Part shown: positions 7,399 to 15,429 of the stretch, piece after piece
Numbering within the stretch: the first letter of the stretch is position 1
Layout: every line of letters begins with the position of its first letter
Origin: Bacteroidales bacterium
GTDB taxonomy: Bacteria > Bacteroidota > Bacteroidia > Bacteroidales > M50B96
Direction: 5' to 3'
Assembly (NCBI GenBank): GCA_021740905.1
Contig: JAIOYV010000073.1
Coordinates: 1-34,849 of the forward strand
Length of the DNA stretch: 34,849 nucleotides
Notes under the pieces: model-generated
Database searches by the model: none
The model's input: the letters and a program-made list of their open reading frames with translations, nothing else
Told to the model about the DNA's origin: nothing
Program-made: the position numbers and the translations under genes

Positions 7399-9336
7399 CT
7401 ATTTTATCTCCACCGCTTCGATGGTGATTTTGCGGGCACGGGCGGCGGCGGGGCTGTATATCGAGTTGCGTTTGTCGCGAAGGTCGTCGCTTATTTTGCC
7501 TGACGATTCGCTTTCGCCGAAAGCAATGGAGTTTATCCGCAAACTCCCGTTTTCGATGTTGTGGAGCAGAGAACCATTGTTATGAGTGGCAAAGTAATTC
7601 ATCAAACTTGCGATCCGGCGCTTGGCCAGCTTTTTATTGTAGTCGGCACTATTCAATGGGCTGGTATAGGCCTTTATGGTCAGAGCAATGGTTTTGTCAT
7701 GCAGGATCAGGTTTTCGGTCAATAGGCAGAACATCTCAAGTTTGTTCCAATTTCCTTCAATGTCATCCATAAACAGGTTCAGTATTTCATCTTCTGCGTC
7801 CTGTTTCTTTTTCCGTTTCAACCCCCTCGAATAAACCGATATATATTTTTCTTGCTGTTGAAGATAAACTTCCATTATCCCGGCATAATTGGAGGTCGTG
7901 GTGGTATCCTGGCTTTTGGGGTCGGGCAGGTCGTTTGGGAAATACAATTCCAGGGGTGTCAACAATCGTAGGCTATTGCAGTTTTGCTCGATGCGCCTTT
8001 GATAGGCAATTATGCGCTGCTGCTCTCGGAGGCTATCGTTTGCCGACCAGGGCAAGGGATAACTGTAAATATCGTTGCAACAGGTTTCGTTTTCGAAGGC
8101 CAAACCACCGGGACGATTGGAAACAAAATAAGCGTTTCGGCTCGAAGTATTGAAATTGTAATACAAATCGTCGTAGCTTGAATTTATGGGGCGGCCTAAA
8201 TTGGAGGGCGTTTCCCATTTGGTGAATTCCCCTGAACTTTGAAAAATATCGAATCCTCCATAACTCTTATGCCAGGTCGAACTAAAATAGAGCAAGGTAT
8301 CACCGGGGTAATAAAAGGGCGTTATTTCATCGTCGATGGAGTTGATGATTTCGCCAGCGTTCATGCAATCCTCAAAATCCAAACTGTCCGTACGCTGACA
8401 ATACCAGATGTCGTGCCTCCCAAAGCCACCAGGCCGGTCGGATGAAAACAATAAAACTTCCTGATCCTTGAACCGGGTAAGGAAAGGGTGGCGCGAATTT
8501 GAACCTGGCATATTTACCCCACCTTTCAATCTTCTCAATTCAGAAAATGAATCCATATTAAAATTCGATAGATAAATCTCACAAAAACCATCCTCCAGAT
8601 TAATTGGACAACGGGTAATAAACACCTCGTTGGATGCAAGTCCGGGAGAGACACTATAATGAAAGCCATTCACCAAGTTTCCGGTATCAAGCATCTGTGC
8701 TTTGATAGAATCTTGCCCCTCTTTCGAAATAAAAATGCCCGATTGGAATATTGTTTTCTCGCCTTTTTGAATGGATCGAAAAGAGGAGAACACCAAATTT
8801 GCACTGTCCATTTCAAAAGGGCTGAACTCGCCATACACCGAGTTGACCATCGTATCGAGAAGGGACAAGCCGATTGGTTCCTGAAAAACGGGTTCAATGG
8901 CAAGCATCTCACAAACCTCCTTTTCGTATCTGGCTTTCAGGATAAAATATTTTAGTTCGTCGATGGTCCTGAATGATTTGTAAAATTTAAAATAGGCCGC
9001 CGATGCCCTCTTGTAATCGCCCTGATACTTCAACATTTCGGCGTGCCAGAAGCGGGATAAGGGGTATTCCTCCTCATAATCGGTAGCTATTTTACGGTAA
9101 ATAGATAATGCCTTCTGGTAGTCTTTGCTCATGCGCAGGGCTTCGGCATATTGATAACGGACCTGCTTTAGGTTTGGATTTTTCGTCAGGGCATTGGAGT
9201 ATAGATCAGCCGCAGCATAGAAATTCCCCGATTCAAATTCCTTGTCAGCTGCATTTATCAATTCGCTGATGGTTTGACCATTTCCTGAAAAAGAAAACAC
9301 CAAAAGGCTAAAGAATATGGTGGCAAGGGCTTTCAT
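7399..9336 (-). CDS. TPR / PD40 beta-propeller / OmpA-like protein, T9SS-associated type
   Basis: A 645-residue exported protein. The signal peptide MKALATIFFSLLVFSF is followed by TPR-like helices to about residue 140 (FYAAADLYSNALTKNPNLKQ). A PD40/WD40-like propeller follows, with blades such as LLFSSDRPGGFGRHDIWYCQ and YFVSNRPGG. The C-terminal region (LELYFPNDLPDP, then DYNKKLAKRRIASLMNYF) is OmpA-like. The architecture resembles PorE-type envelope components of T9SS/gliding systems, which join outer membrane complexes to peptidoglycan. There is no lipobox. The start at 9336 shares one base with the stop of the PorP-like gene (TAATG), so translation is probably coupled; the in-frame codon at 9354 would give a longer overlap and no better signal peptide. 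Confidence 0.82.
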   Translation of the reverse strand: MKALATIFFSLLVFSFSGNGQTISELINAADKEFESGNFYAAADLYSNALTKNPNLKQVRYQYAEALRMSKDYQKALSIYRKIATDYEEEYPLSRFWHAEMLKYQGDYKRASAAYFKFYKSFRTIDELKYFILKARYEKEVCEMLAIEPVFQEPIGLSLLDTMVNSVYGEFSPFEMDSANLVFSSFRSIQKGEKTIFQSGIFISKEGQDSIKAQMLDTGNLVNGFHYSVSPGLASNEVFITRCPINLEDGFCEIYLSNFNMDSFSELRRLKGGVNMPGSNSRHPFLTRFKDQEVLLFSSDRPGGFGRHDIWYCQRTDSLDFEDCMNAGEIINSIDDEITPFYYPGDTLLYFSSTWHKSYGGFDIFQSSGEFTKWETPSNLGRPINSSYDDLYYNFNTSSRNAYFVSNRPGGLAFENETCCNDIYSYPLPWSANDSLREQQRIIAYQRRIEQNCNSLRLLTPLELYFPNDLPDPKSQDTTTTSNYAGIMEVYLQQQEKYISVYSRGLKRKKKQDAEDEILNLFMDDIEGNWNKLEMFCLLTENLILHDKTIALTIKAYTSPLNSADYNKKLAKRRIASLMNYFATHNNGSLLHNIENGSLRINSIAFGESESSGKISDDLRDKRNSIYSPAAARARKITIEAVEIK

Positions 9337-10349
9337 TATATAAAATCGGGGCAATATTTGGGTGGATAATAAGGGATCGCTTTGCGAAGATTGAAAAGAT
9401 AGGTGAGTGAAAGTTCAAATCCGCCCAAGCCGTTGTTTGCCTGGGTAAGGTCGGAGAATGTGAAATCGTAGCTCAAACCAATCATCAATTCTTTGTACAC
9501 CACTGCCGTTCGGAGGATAATGGCATCCTTGTTCCTAACATAAATGCCGGCCCTAAAATCCTGAATCAATTCGGAAGCTGGTAAAAGCTGAACCTGGCTT
9601 CCGATTACAAATTCCTTGTTTTTATTTTGTTCCTGTCGAAATATGCCGGGAAGCAATGCTAGCTGGGCAGTCAGTGGGATTTTTGCCGATAAAAAATACA
9701 TGTCCCGAACAGGCAGGACAGCTTTTCCGTTTTCGGAAAACGAGATGGATGGGTTATTCAAATGGTACGTTGAGAACCCAATTTCAATTCTGTTCCCATC
9801 CGAAAATGAATAGGCCGAATGGAATCCCATCGCCAAATCAAAATACTCAAGGCTATTGTTTGCGAAGCTTTCGGTGACTGGTAGGGCAGGGTCATAAACA
9901 TTGCCATCATATTGATCGCCCCAATAAAATTTATTGAAATCGAAACTATATTGCCCAACACCTAACTGGATTCCATACGAAACCAATAATTTGTTCTCCA
10001 TCAATTTCTTTTGAATGGAAATTGGGACAAAGAAACTCGTTTGACCAAAATTGCCATCGCCAGCTTTATCGGACACGATGCCTAACCCCAGGCCCACTTT
10101 TGAGTTTGGAAGAAATGCAAACTTACGGCCATGGTCGATTGATGCCGTCATGGTTTTATAACCATTGGTGAATGTATTCCATTGGCTTCGGTGATTTGCA
10201 ACAAAACGGAAATCGGTTGGTATTACCCCAGCCAGTGCGGGATTCAGGAAAAGGGGATTGGCATCGGCCTGCGAAAAGTGCACATCTTGGCCAAAGGCCC
10301 GAAAGCCTACAAAAACCCAAAATAATATCCACACAATCCGTTTTCCCAT
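9336..10349 (-). CDS. PorP/SprF family outer-membrane protein
   Basis: A 337-residue exported beta-barrel-type protein. The signal peptide MGKRIVWILFWVFVGF precedes the family hallmark QDVHFSQADANPLFLNPALAG. Periodic amphipathic strands run to the end. PorP/SprF proteins are membrane-associated T9SS factors, often dedicated to anchoring a neighbouring adhesin, and are commonly encoded next to an OmpA/PD40 protein, as here. The start is placed at 10349: a TATATTTG -7 box at 10376-10369 lies 20 bases upstream, which excludes the in-frame codon at 10400. No large adhesin is encoded in the window, so the partner is unknown. Confidence 0.9.
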   Translation of the reverse strand: MGKRIVWILFWVFVGFRAFGQDVHFSQADANPLFLNPALAGVIPTDFRFVANHRSQWNTFTNGYKTMTASIDHGRKFAFLPNSKVGLGLGIVSDKAGDGNFGQTSFFVPISIQKKLMENKLLVSYGIQLGVGQYSFDFNKFYWGDQYDGNVYDPALPVTESFANNSLEYFDLAMGFHSAYSFSDGNRIEIGFSTYHLNNPSISFSENGKAVLPVRDMYFLSAKIPLTAQLALLPGIFRQEQNKNKEFVIGSQVQLLPASELIQDFRAGIYVRNKDAIILRTAVVYKELMIGLSYDFTFSDLTQANNGLGGFELSLTYLFNLRKAIPYYPPKYCPDFI

Positions 10350-10368
10350 GCCATTTTCAGCTATCGCA

Positions 10369-10376
10369 CAAATATA
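10369..10376 (-). promoter_or_regulatory. -7 promoter box TATATTTG
   Basis: An exact TAnnTTTG match on the minus strand, 20 bases before the ATG at 10349. It would drive the two-gene PorP-like/OmpA-like operon. The first unit of the GTCATT array begins five bases further upstream. Confidence 0.6.
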
Positions 10377-10380
10377 CAAA

Positions 10381-10620
10381 GTATTTGGGCTTCGCGTCAT
10401 TTATCCTTCGGATGTCATTTGGCTTCGCCGTCAATTGTGCTTCACACGTCATTCGCTTCGCGTCATTTGCACTTTGTGCGTCAATCGGCTGCGCCGTCAT
10501 TTGCACTTTGTGCGTCAATCGGCTGCGCCGTCATTTGCCCTTTGGGCGTCATTTGCTTCGCGTCATTCAATAGTCACTTGCACTACGTGCGTCAATTGGC
10601 TGCGCTGTCATTCGCTTCGC
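10381..10620 (+). repeat. GTCATT mini-hairpin array, left half (15 units)
   Basis: Fifteen abutting units, each a 7-nt linker GTCAWTY followed by a tiny palindrome with a 3-nt loop. Examples: ATCC-TTC-GGAT (10403-10413), GGC-TTC-GCC (10421-10429), GCAC-TTT-GTGC (10469-10479 and 10503-10513), GGC-TGC-GCC (10487-10495 and 10521-10529), GCCC-TTT-GGGC (10537-10547), GCAC-TAC-GTGC (10580-10590). Unit lengths are 14, 16 or 18, set by stems of 2, 3 or 4 bp. The first unit and the one at 10562-10572 are degenerate. The unit at 10430-10447 has one innermost mismatch and that at 10591-10606 ends in a G-T pair. Confidence 0.9.
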
Positions 10621-10641
10621 GTGTAATTTATTGTTCTACCA

Positions 10642-10802
10642 GATTACAACGACAACTTAATGACAACTTAATGACAACCTAATGACAATTAATGACGCGA
10701 AGCGAATGACAACATAATGACAACATAATGACAACCAAATGACAATTAATGACGCGAAGCGATTGACAATGAATGACGCGAAGCAAATGACAACTGAATG
10801 AC
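10642..10802 (-). repeat. GTCATT array, right half (14 units, opposite strand)
   Basis: Read on the minus strand this is fourteen abutting units headed by GTCATTN, 10, 11 or 14 nt long. Three carry the GC-TTC-GC mini-hairpin (10778-10791, 10754-10767, 10697-10710). The others carry only 3-4 nt after the linker (for example GTCATTATGTT twice, GTCATTAAGTT twice, GTCATTAATT twice). The polarity is opposite to the left half, so the two arrays converge on an unrepeated 21-nt centre at 10621-10641. Confidence 0.9.
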
Positions 10803-10833
10803 TTTTGAAAATCGCTGCCAGCAATTTATCTCT

Positions 10834-10841
10834 TATCTTTG
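10834..10841 (+). promoter_or_regulatory. -7 promoter box TATCTTTG
   Basis: An exact TAnnTTTG match 12 bases before the ATG at 10854. It predicts a very short leader for mnmA and excludes the in-frame TTG at 10839, which overlaps the box itself. Confidence 0.65.
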
Positions 10842-10853
10842 CAGTCGGATAAT

Positions 10854-12056
10854 ATGAAAATGGAAACAGTAGTAATTGGTTTATCGGGTGGAGTGGATTC
10901 GAGCGTGGCGGCTTCTGTTCTGAAGGATCAGGGGTACCATGTGATTGGCCTGTTCATGAAAAACTGGCACGATACCACCGGTTTGCTGGAAGGTGATTGC
11001 CCGTCGAACGACGATGTGGTATTTGCCCAACTGGTTGCCCATAAACTTAAAATCCCCTTTCATACGGTCGATCTTAGCGAAGAATACAGCAAGCGGGTGG
11101 TCGATTATATGTTTTCGGAATACCAGAAGGGACGGACACCAAATCCTGATGTACTTTGCAACCGGGAAATTAAATTCGATGTGTTTATCGATGCCGCCCG
11201 GGAACTGGGTGCCGATAAAGTTGCCACTGGCCATTATTGCCAAAAAAAAGAAATTGAGGTAGATGGAAAGAACTATTTTCGTTTGCTTGCCGGGGCCGAT
11301 AAAAACAAAGACCAGAGCTATTTTCTGTGTCAGCTTTCACAAGAGCAGTTGAAGTTGGCTTTGTTCCCAATCGGTGATATTGACAAACCACAAGTGCGAA
11401 AAATTGCCACCGGGCTTAAATTGGCCACGGCCGAGCGCAAAGACTCCCAGGGTATTTGCTTTGTCGGGAAAGTTGACTTGCCCTCCTTCCTTCAACAAAA
11501 ACTGGAAGTCAAAGTGGGACAAATCATTGAAATCCCTAAAGATGCTGAACTCTACTCGAAGCGGGATGACATGGATTACTCGGCCCAACCCGATGATGAA
11601 GAATTGCAAAAAATTGCAAAGCCCTATTATTATTTCCCCAAGAATGGAGTGGTGGTGGGCGAGCATCGAGGTGCTCATTTTTACACTATTGGCCAACGGA
11701 AAGGGTTGAATGTGGGAGGGAAAAAAGAACCTCTGTTTGTTATTTCCATTGACACCGAAAAAAACATTGTCTATACCGGGCAAGGGCACGACCACCCCGG
11801 ATTAAACCGCAGGGCACTTTTTATTAGCAACGAGGAACTCCATTGGATCCGCCCCGACATGACCATGAAGGACGGCGAAGAAATGGAATTGATGGTGCGT
11901 ATCCGCTACCGCCAGGCATTGCAAAAAGCCAGGTTGTTGAAACGAGAAACCGGTCTCTTCATCCTATTCAAAGAAAAACAACGCGGGATTACCTCCGGCC
12001 AGTTCGCTGCCTTTTACGATGGGGAAGAGCTGATTGGGAGCGGGGTGATTAGTTAG
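10854..12056 (+). CDS. mnmA: tRNA-specific 2-thiouridylase MnmA
   Basis: A 400-residue cytoplasmic enzyme that installs the 2-thio group on uridine 34 of tRNA Glu, Gln and Lys, using ATP and a persulfide sulfur. The PP-loop is near the start ([15 protein letters not shown]). [12 protein letters not shown] carries the first catalytic Cys and [17 protein letters not shown] the second. The central domain ([14 protein letters not shown]) and C-terminal beta-barrel are complete. It is somewhat longer than the E. coli enzyme (368 aa) through a charged insertion after [15 protein letters not shown]. The ATG at 10854 is chosen because the promoter box ends at 10841; ATG 10860 is possible. The gene is divergent from the porP-like operon across the GTCATT array. 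Confidence 0.95.
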   Translation: MKMETVVIGLSGGVDSSVAASVLKDQGYHVIGLFMKNWHDTTGLLEGDCPSNDDVVFAQLVAHKLKIPFHTVDLSEEYSKRVVDYMFSEYQKGRTPNPDVLCNREIKFDVFIDAARELGADKVATGHYCQKKEIEVDGKNYFRLLAGADKNKDQSYFLCQLSQEQLKLALFPIGDIDKPQVRKIATGLKLATAERKDSQGICFVGKVDLPSFLQQKLEVKVGQIIEIPKDAELYSKRDDMDYSAQPDDEELQKIAKPYYYFPKNGVVVGEHRGAHFYTIGQRKGLNVGGKKEPLFVISIDTEKNIVYTGQGHDHPGLNRRALFISNEELHWIRPDMTMKDGEEMELMVRIRYRQALQKARLLKRETGLFILFKEKQRGITSGQFAAFYDGEELIGSGVIS

Positions 12057-12471
12057 AAATGATTATTTATTTATGATCCTCTACTAAAGTATTATTGTGT
12101 GGTAGCAGGAGAAATCAGGTTAAAATGGGAAGTCTGTATCACCGAAATGTCCACCTTACCCGATTTTCAGCAAATGATACGCAAGCCTTGCGTCTCTACA
12201 ATCCGGATTAATAAATGGTGTGGGGTTGTTTGGCACTTCGATAGAGACGCAAGGCTTGCGTATCATTGTGTGCGCACTAAACCAGCGTGGGTTTGAAATC
12301 CTTACTGTTAAAGAAACTCAAACTAAGACTAAATTTCTTAATCCACAGCTATGCGGTCATGCAGTTAAACCATTACAGATATTCTGGGTTTTAGATTTGG
12401 ATCAGAGAAAGTACTGATTTTTTATCTTCGGAATAACCATACGATACAATCGTTCGGTAACTGGGGTCATA
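12057..12471. other. Intergenic region between mnmA and the TPR gene
   Basis: 415 bases between convergent genes. Apart from the inverted-repeat element at 12173-12267 I see no gene, promoter box or terminator. A 65-codon open frame crosses the right arm of the repeat and has no recognisable features; I do not regard it as coding. Confidence 0.5.
12173..12267. repeat. Perfect 26-bp inverted repeat with nested palindromes
   Basis: The left arm is 12173-12198 and the right arm 12242-12267, perfect reverse complements separated by 43 bases. Each arm contains its own short palindrome, ACGCAA-GCC-TTGCGT on the left and ACGCAA-GGC-TTGCGT on the right (6-bp stems, 3-nt loops), so the DNA could fold as one long stem or two small ones. 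It has the size and form of a miniature inverted-repeat insertion. I find no flanking target duplication. Confidence 0.85.
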
Positions 12472-13242
12472 CTATATTTTTAATTGTTCTTCTATTTCTA
12501 AATCCACAACATATCCCCATCTCTTTGCTTTTTTGATATATTTTTTTGCCGTTTTAATATCATTATCAATCAGAAGAAAACACTTTCCCAAATAGTAATT
12601 CAAATTAGGGTCATTTTTAAACTCCTTATTTACACCAAGCAGGATTTCTTTAGCCTCTTCCATTTTACCATAGTCGAAATATATTATTCCCTTTAATAGT
12701 TGAACTTCTTTCCCAATTTCCAAATGCCTCTTTTCAGAACAATCAATGGATTTATTTATCATTTCATACGCAAGTTCATAGTTCCCTAATGAATGTAGGG
12801 AAAACGATAACCCATAGTATCCTTCAGGATTTTCAGGTAGATTGTCTATCATAGTTTCATAAATTTCTTTGGATTTATCATAGTTCCCAATTAAATTATG
12901 AATCGAAGCTAAATTGATGTATGGGACAGGATTTGATGTATCAATTTTCATGGACATTAAATAAAGTTTAGAAGCACTTTTATAATCTCCTTTTAATTTA
13001 AAGCAATGAGCAAGATTGTCATAGGCATCGCAAAAAAAAGTATCCTTTCTCATTGCACCTAGAAAAAATTTCATCGCAATATCAATGTCATTATGGGACA
13101 TTGAAACTACTCCCCAGTTAAAAGCTTCAATAGCTTCCTTGTTAACGGATTTGCAATGTACTTGAGTTTTACATTGTACCTGACAAATAGTGCTATTACC
13201 TATTAGCAAAAGACCAAGGATTATAAGCTGTACTATCTTCAT
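12472..13242 (-). CDS. Secreted tetratricopeptide-repeat protein
   Basis: A 256-residue protein with an N-terminal signal peptide (MKIVQLIILGLLLIGNSTIC) that lacks a convincing lipobox. About five TPR-like helix pairs cover the rest: AMKFFLGAMRKDTFFCDAYD, ASKLYLMSMKIDTSNPVPYI, KEIYETMIDNLPENPEGYYG and ELAYEMINKSIDCSE. TPR proteins are scaffolds; no partner can be inferred. It stands alone, convergent with mnmA and 410 bases upstream of the final chemosensory regulator gene. No TAnnTTTG box is visible in its immediate upstream region. Confidence 0.8.
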   Translation of the reverse strand: MKIVQLIILGLLLIGNSTICQVQCKTQVHCKSVNKEAIEAFNWGVVSMSHNDIDIAMKFFLGAMRKDTFFCDAYDNLAHCFKLKGDYKSASKLYLMSMKIDTSNPVPYINLASIHNLIGNYDKSKEIYETMIDNLPENPEGYYGLSFSLHSLGNYELAYEMINKSIDCSEKRHLEIGKEVQLLKGIIYFDYGKMEEAKEILLGVNKEFKNDPNLNYYLGKCFLLIDNDIKTAKKYIKKAKRWGYVVDLEIEEQLKI

Positions 13243-13420
13243 ACTATTTTCATGTGAATTAAAACCTTTAGATATCTTGTCATCTTAGTCTTAAATCAAG
13301 AATTTCAAAATTAGGAATTCTTTTTAAAATCCCGTTTGTACATCAGGATTTTATGCAACTTAAATACAATTTAGAGATATGAATGTAATATGGTTCCAGA
13401 TCCCAACCCGAAAACCTTCC

Positions 13421-13831
13421 CTACTTCCCCAAAAACTTCGCAATAGTATTATACAGCACGGTTAGCCGGATTGGTTTTAGGATAAAATCGTCGCAACCGG
13501 CACCGTAGGCATCGGTGTCGTTGTAGTCGTTGGTGTAGGCAGTTTGGATTACAATGGGTAGATCGGGGCGTTTCTGTTTTATCTCACGGGTGGCATCGAG
13601 CCCGCTTTTATGGGGAAGGTTGATATCCATCAGGATGAGGTCGATTATTTCATCCTTGTCCTGCAAAACCAGCTCGATGGCTTGGGTGCCCGATTCGGCA
13701 TAAATCAACTCGGCCTGGGTTTGACGCAGGGCGTGATGGAAAAACAGGTTGCTGGTTTCGGTATCTTCCACAATCAGTATTACTTTGTGGCTCCAGTCGG
13801 GAGTAAAGTAGTTTATATTCATTTCATTCAT
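13421..13831 (-). CDS. Single-domain response regulator (CheY-like), end of che cluster
   Basis: A 136-residue protein, essentially one REC domain after a 14-residue leader. VILIVEDTE has the acidic pair, LILMDINLPH the phospho-accepting Asp (about D69), VIQTAYT the conserved Thr/Ser region and DDFILKPI the Lys. It would take phosphate from a kinase or HPt and act by protein contact, since no output domain follows. It lies 13 bases after the hybrid kinase stop and is the last gene of the cluster, so it may be the target of that kinase. The ATG at 13831 is used; the preceding in-frame TTG is less likely. Confidence 0.88.
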   Translation of the reverse strand: MNEMNINYFTPDWSHKVILIVEDTETSNLFFHHALRQTQAELIYAESGTQAIELVLQDKDEIIDLILMDINLPHKSGLDATREIKQKRPDLPIVIQTAYTNDYNDTDAYGAGCDDFILKPIRLTVLYNTIAKFLGK

Positions 13832-13844
13832 CAATAATCATTTA

Positions 13845-15422
13845 TCATTTCTTCCCTTGCTTAATCACACGTTCCAGGAGGCTGAAAAGTTGGTCGGCCT
13901 TAAAGGGTTTGCCGATGTAATCGTTCATGCCCACATCGAGGAATTTCTCTTTATCGCCTTTCATGGTGTTGGCTGTCATGGCAATAATGGGGATTTCAAT
14001 GCCGGGCCTTTTTGCTTTTTCAATTTCGCGTATTTTCAGCGTAGCCTCCATGCCGTCCATTTCGGGCATCTGGATGTCCATGAAAATCAGGTCGTAATTA
14101 TTCTCCTCGAATTTTGCGACTGCTTCAATGCCATTTTCTGCAATTTCCACTTTGTGGCCAAACCGTTCTAAGTTGAATCGTGCCACACGTTGGTTTATCA
14201 CATTGTCTTCGGCCACCAGGATGTGCATTTCTTTTTGTTTCGATCCTTCCTGTATCGACTTCTTGGCTGACTCAATCACCTCTTTTTCCGATGAAGTTTT
14301 AAATTCGGCGGTAAACCAGAATGTTGATCCCTCGCCTTCCTTGCTGTCCACGCCAATCTCTCCGTTCATCATTTCGGTGAGGTTTTTCGAAATGGCCAAA
14401 CCCAGCCCGGTGCCGCCAAATTTACGGGTTATAGAGGCATCGGTTTGCGAAAAGGATTTAAACAACCGGGCCATGCCTGCCTCCGAAATCCCAATCCCGG
14501 TATCGACCACGCTAAACTTTAGGCGTGTGGTAAAATCGTTGGTTTCGAGCAGTACTACCTGTACCGATACGCTTCCTTCGCTGGTAAATTTAATCGCGTT
14601 ATTTATCAGGTTTATGAGGATTTGTTTTATGCGGACAGGATCGCCAATCAGGACTTTCGGAATGTCCTCCTGTACTTTGGATTGTAATAAAAGCTCATTC
14701 TCTTTGGCTTTGTACGATAGCACTTTGATTACCTCTTCCACCTCATCGCTGACCGAGAAATTGATGCTTTCGAATTCGATTTGCCCGGCTTCAATCTTCG
14801 AAAAGTCGAGTATATCGTTGATGATGCACAAGAGGTTTTCGCTCGACACGTCGATAATCTTCAGGTATTCCTTTTGTTTTTCATCTAGTTTGGTTTGGTA
14901 AAACATGTCGATCATCCCCATGATACCGTTCATCGGGGTGCGTATTTCGTGCGACATATTGGCCAGGAACAAGGATTTTGCCTTGGCCGCCACCACTGCC
15001 ATTTCTTTGGCGTGGATCAGTTCTTCGCGGGTTTTCTTTAGCTGCACATGCACTTTTACACGGGCTTGCAATTCTTCTTTGCTGAAAGGTTTTAGGATAT
15101 AATCGACAGCCCCCGACCGGAACCCTTTGATGATGCTTTCCGGATCGTTTTTCGAAGTAAGAAAAATGATTGGGACATCCCGGGTAGGTTCGTACGATTG
15201 CAGTTCGTTGCACACCTCAAAGCCATCCAGATCGGGCATGATAATGTCGAGGAGGATAAGGTCGAAGCGTTGTGCCTTGGCTTTAGCAATACCCGAACGG
15301 CCCGAATTTGCACCTATTACCAAATAGTCTTCGCTTTCAAGTAGGGCATCCTTCATTTTCACAATGTTGGTCTTAACATCGTCAACAATAAGGACTTTCG
15401 TTATAAATTCTGCGGTTTTCAT
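13845..15422 (-). CDS. Hybrid histidine kinase REC-HisKA-HATPase-REC
   Basis: A 525-residue cytoplasmic protein without membrane segments. The N-terminal REC has its Asp near D59 (LILLDIIMPDLDG). A coiled linker leads to the H box LFLANMSHEIRTP (H158). The HATPase has N box NLINNAIKF and G boxes VDTGIGI and GGTGLGL. A linker leads to a second REC with LIFMDIQMPEMDG (about D449). The phosphoryl path is probably H158 to the C-terminal REC, with the N-terminal REC as regulatory input. It follows the REC-kinase gene by 7 bases and precedes a lone regulator by 13, so all three are likely co-translated. It lacks a HAMP, PAS or sensor domain, suggesting input by phosphotransfer from the CheA system. 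Confidence 0.92.
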   Translation of the reverse strand: MKTAEFITKVLIVDDVKTNIVKMKDALLESEDYLVIGANSGRSGIAKAKAQRFDLILLDIIMPDLDGFEVCNELQSYEPTRDVPIIFLTSKNDPESIIKGFRSGAVDYILKPFSKEELQARVKVHVQLKKTREELIHAKEMAVVAAKAKSLFLANMSHEIRTPMNGIMGMIDMFYQTKLDEKQKEYLKIIDVSSENLLCIINDILDFSKIEAGQIEFESINFSVSDEVEEVIKVLSYKAKENELLLQSKVQEDIPKVLIGDPVRIKQILINLINNAIKFTSEGSVSVQVVLLETNDFTTRLKFSVVDTGIGISEAGMARLFKSFSQTDASITRKFGGTGLGLAISKNLTEMMNGEIGVDSKEGEGSTFWFTAEFKTSSEKEVIESAKKSIQEGSKQKEMHILVAEDNVINQRVARFNLERFGHKVEIAENGIEAVAKFEENNYDLIFMDIQMPEMDGMEATLKIREIEKAKRPGIEIPIIAMTANTMKGDKEKFLDVGMNDYIGKPFKADQLFSLLERVIKQGKK

Positions 15423-15429
15423 ATCTTCT

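Noticed and set aside
10172-10682. Three overlapping plus-strand ORFs across the GTCATT array
   Set aside because: They are open because the repeat lacks stop codons in these frames. The products are repetitive (HFVRQSAAPSFAL-type) and one overlaps the porP-like gene antisense.
10381-10802. CRISPR array
   Set aside because: Units of 10-18 nt abut with no unique spacers, polarity flips in the middle and no cas gene is near.
12220-12417. 65-codon ORF through the right arm of the 26-bp inverted repeat
   Set aside because: No family resemblance, no promoter box, and it uses repeat sequence; not supported as a gene.
14128-14901. 257-codon plus-strand ORF
   Set aside because: It is fully antisense to the hybrid kinase gene, whose kinase and REC motifs are unambiguous. 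The product resembles no family.
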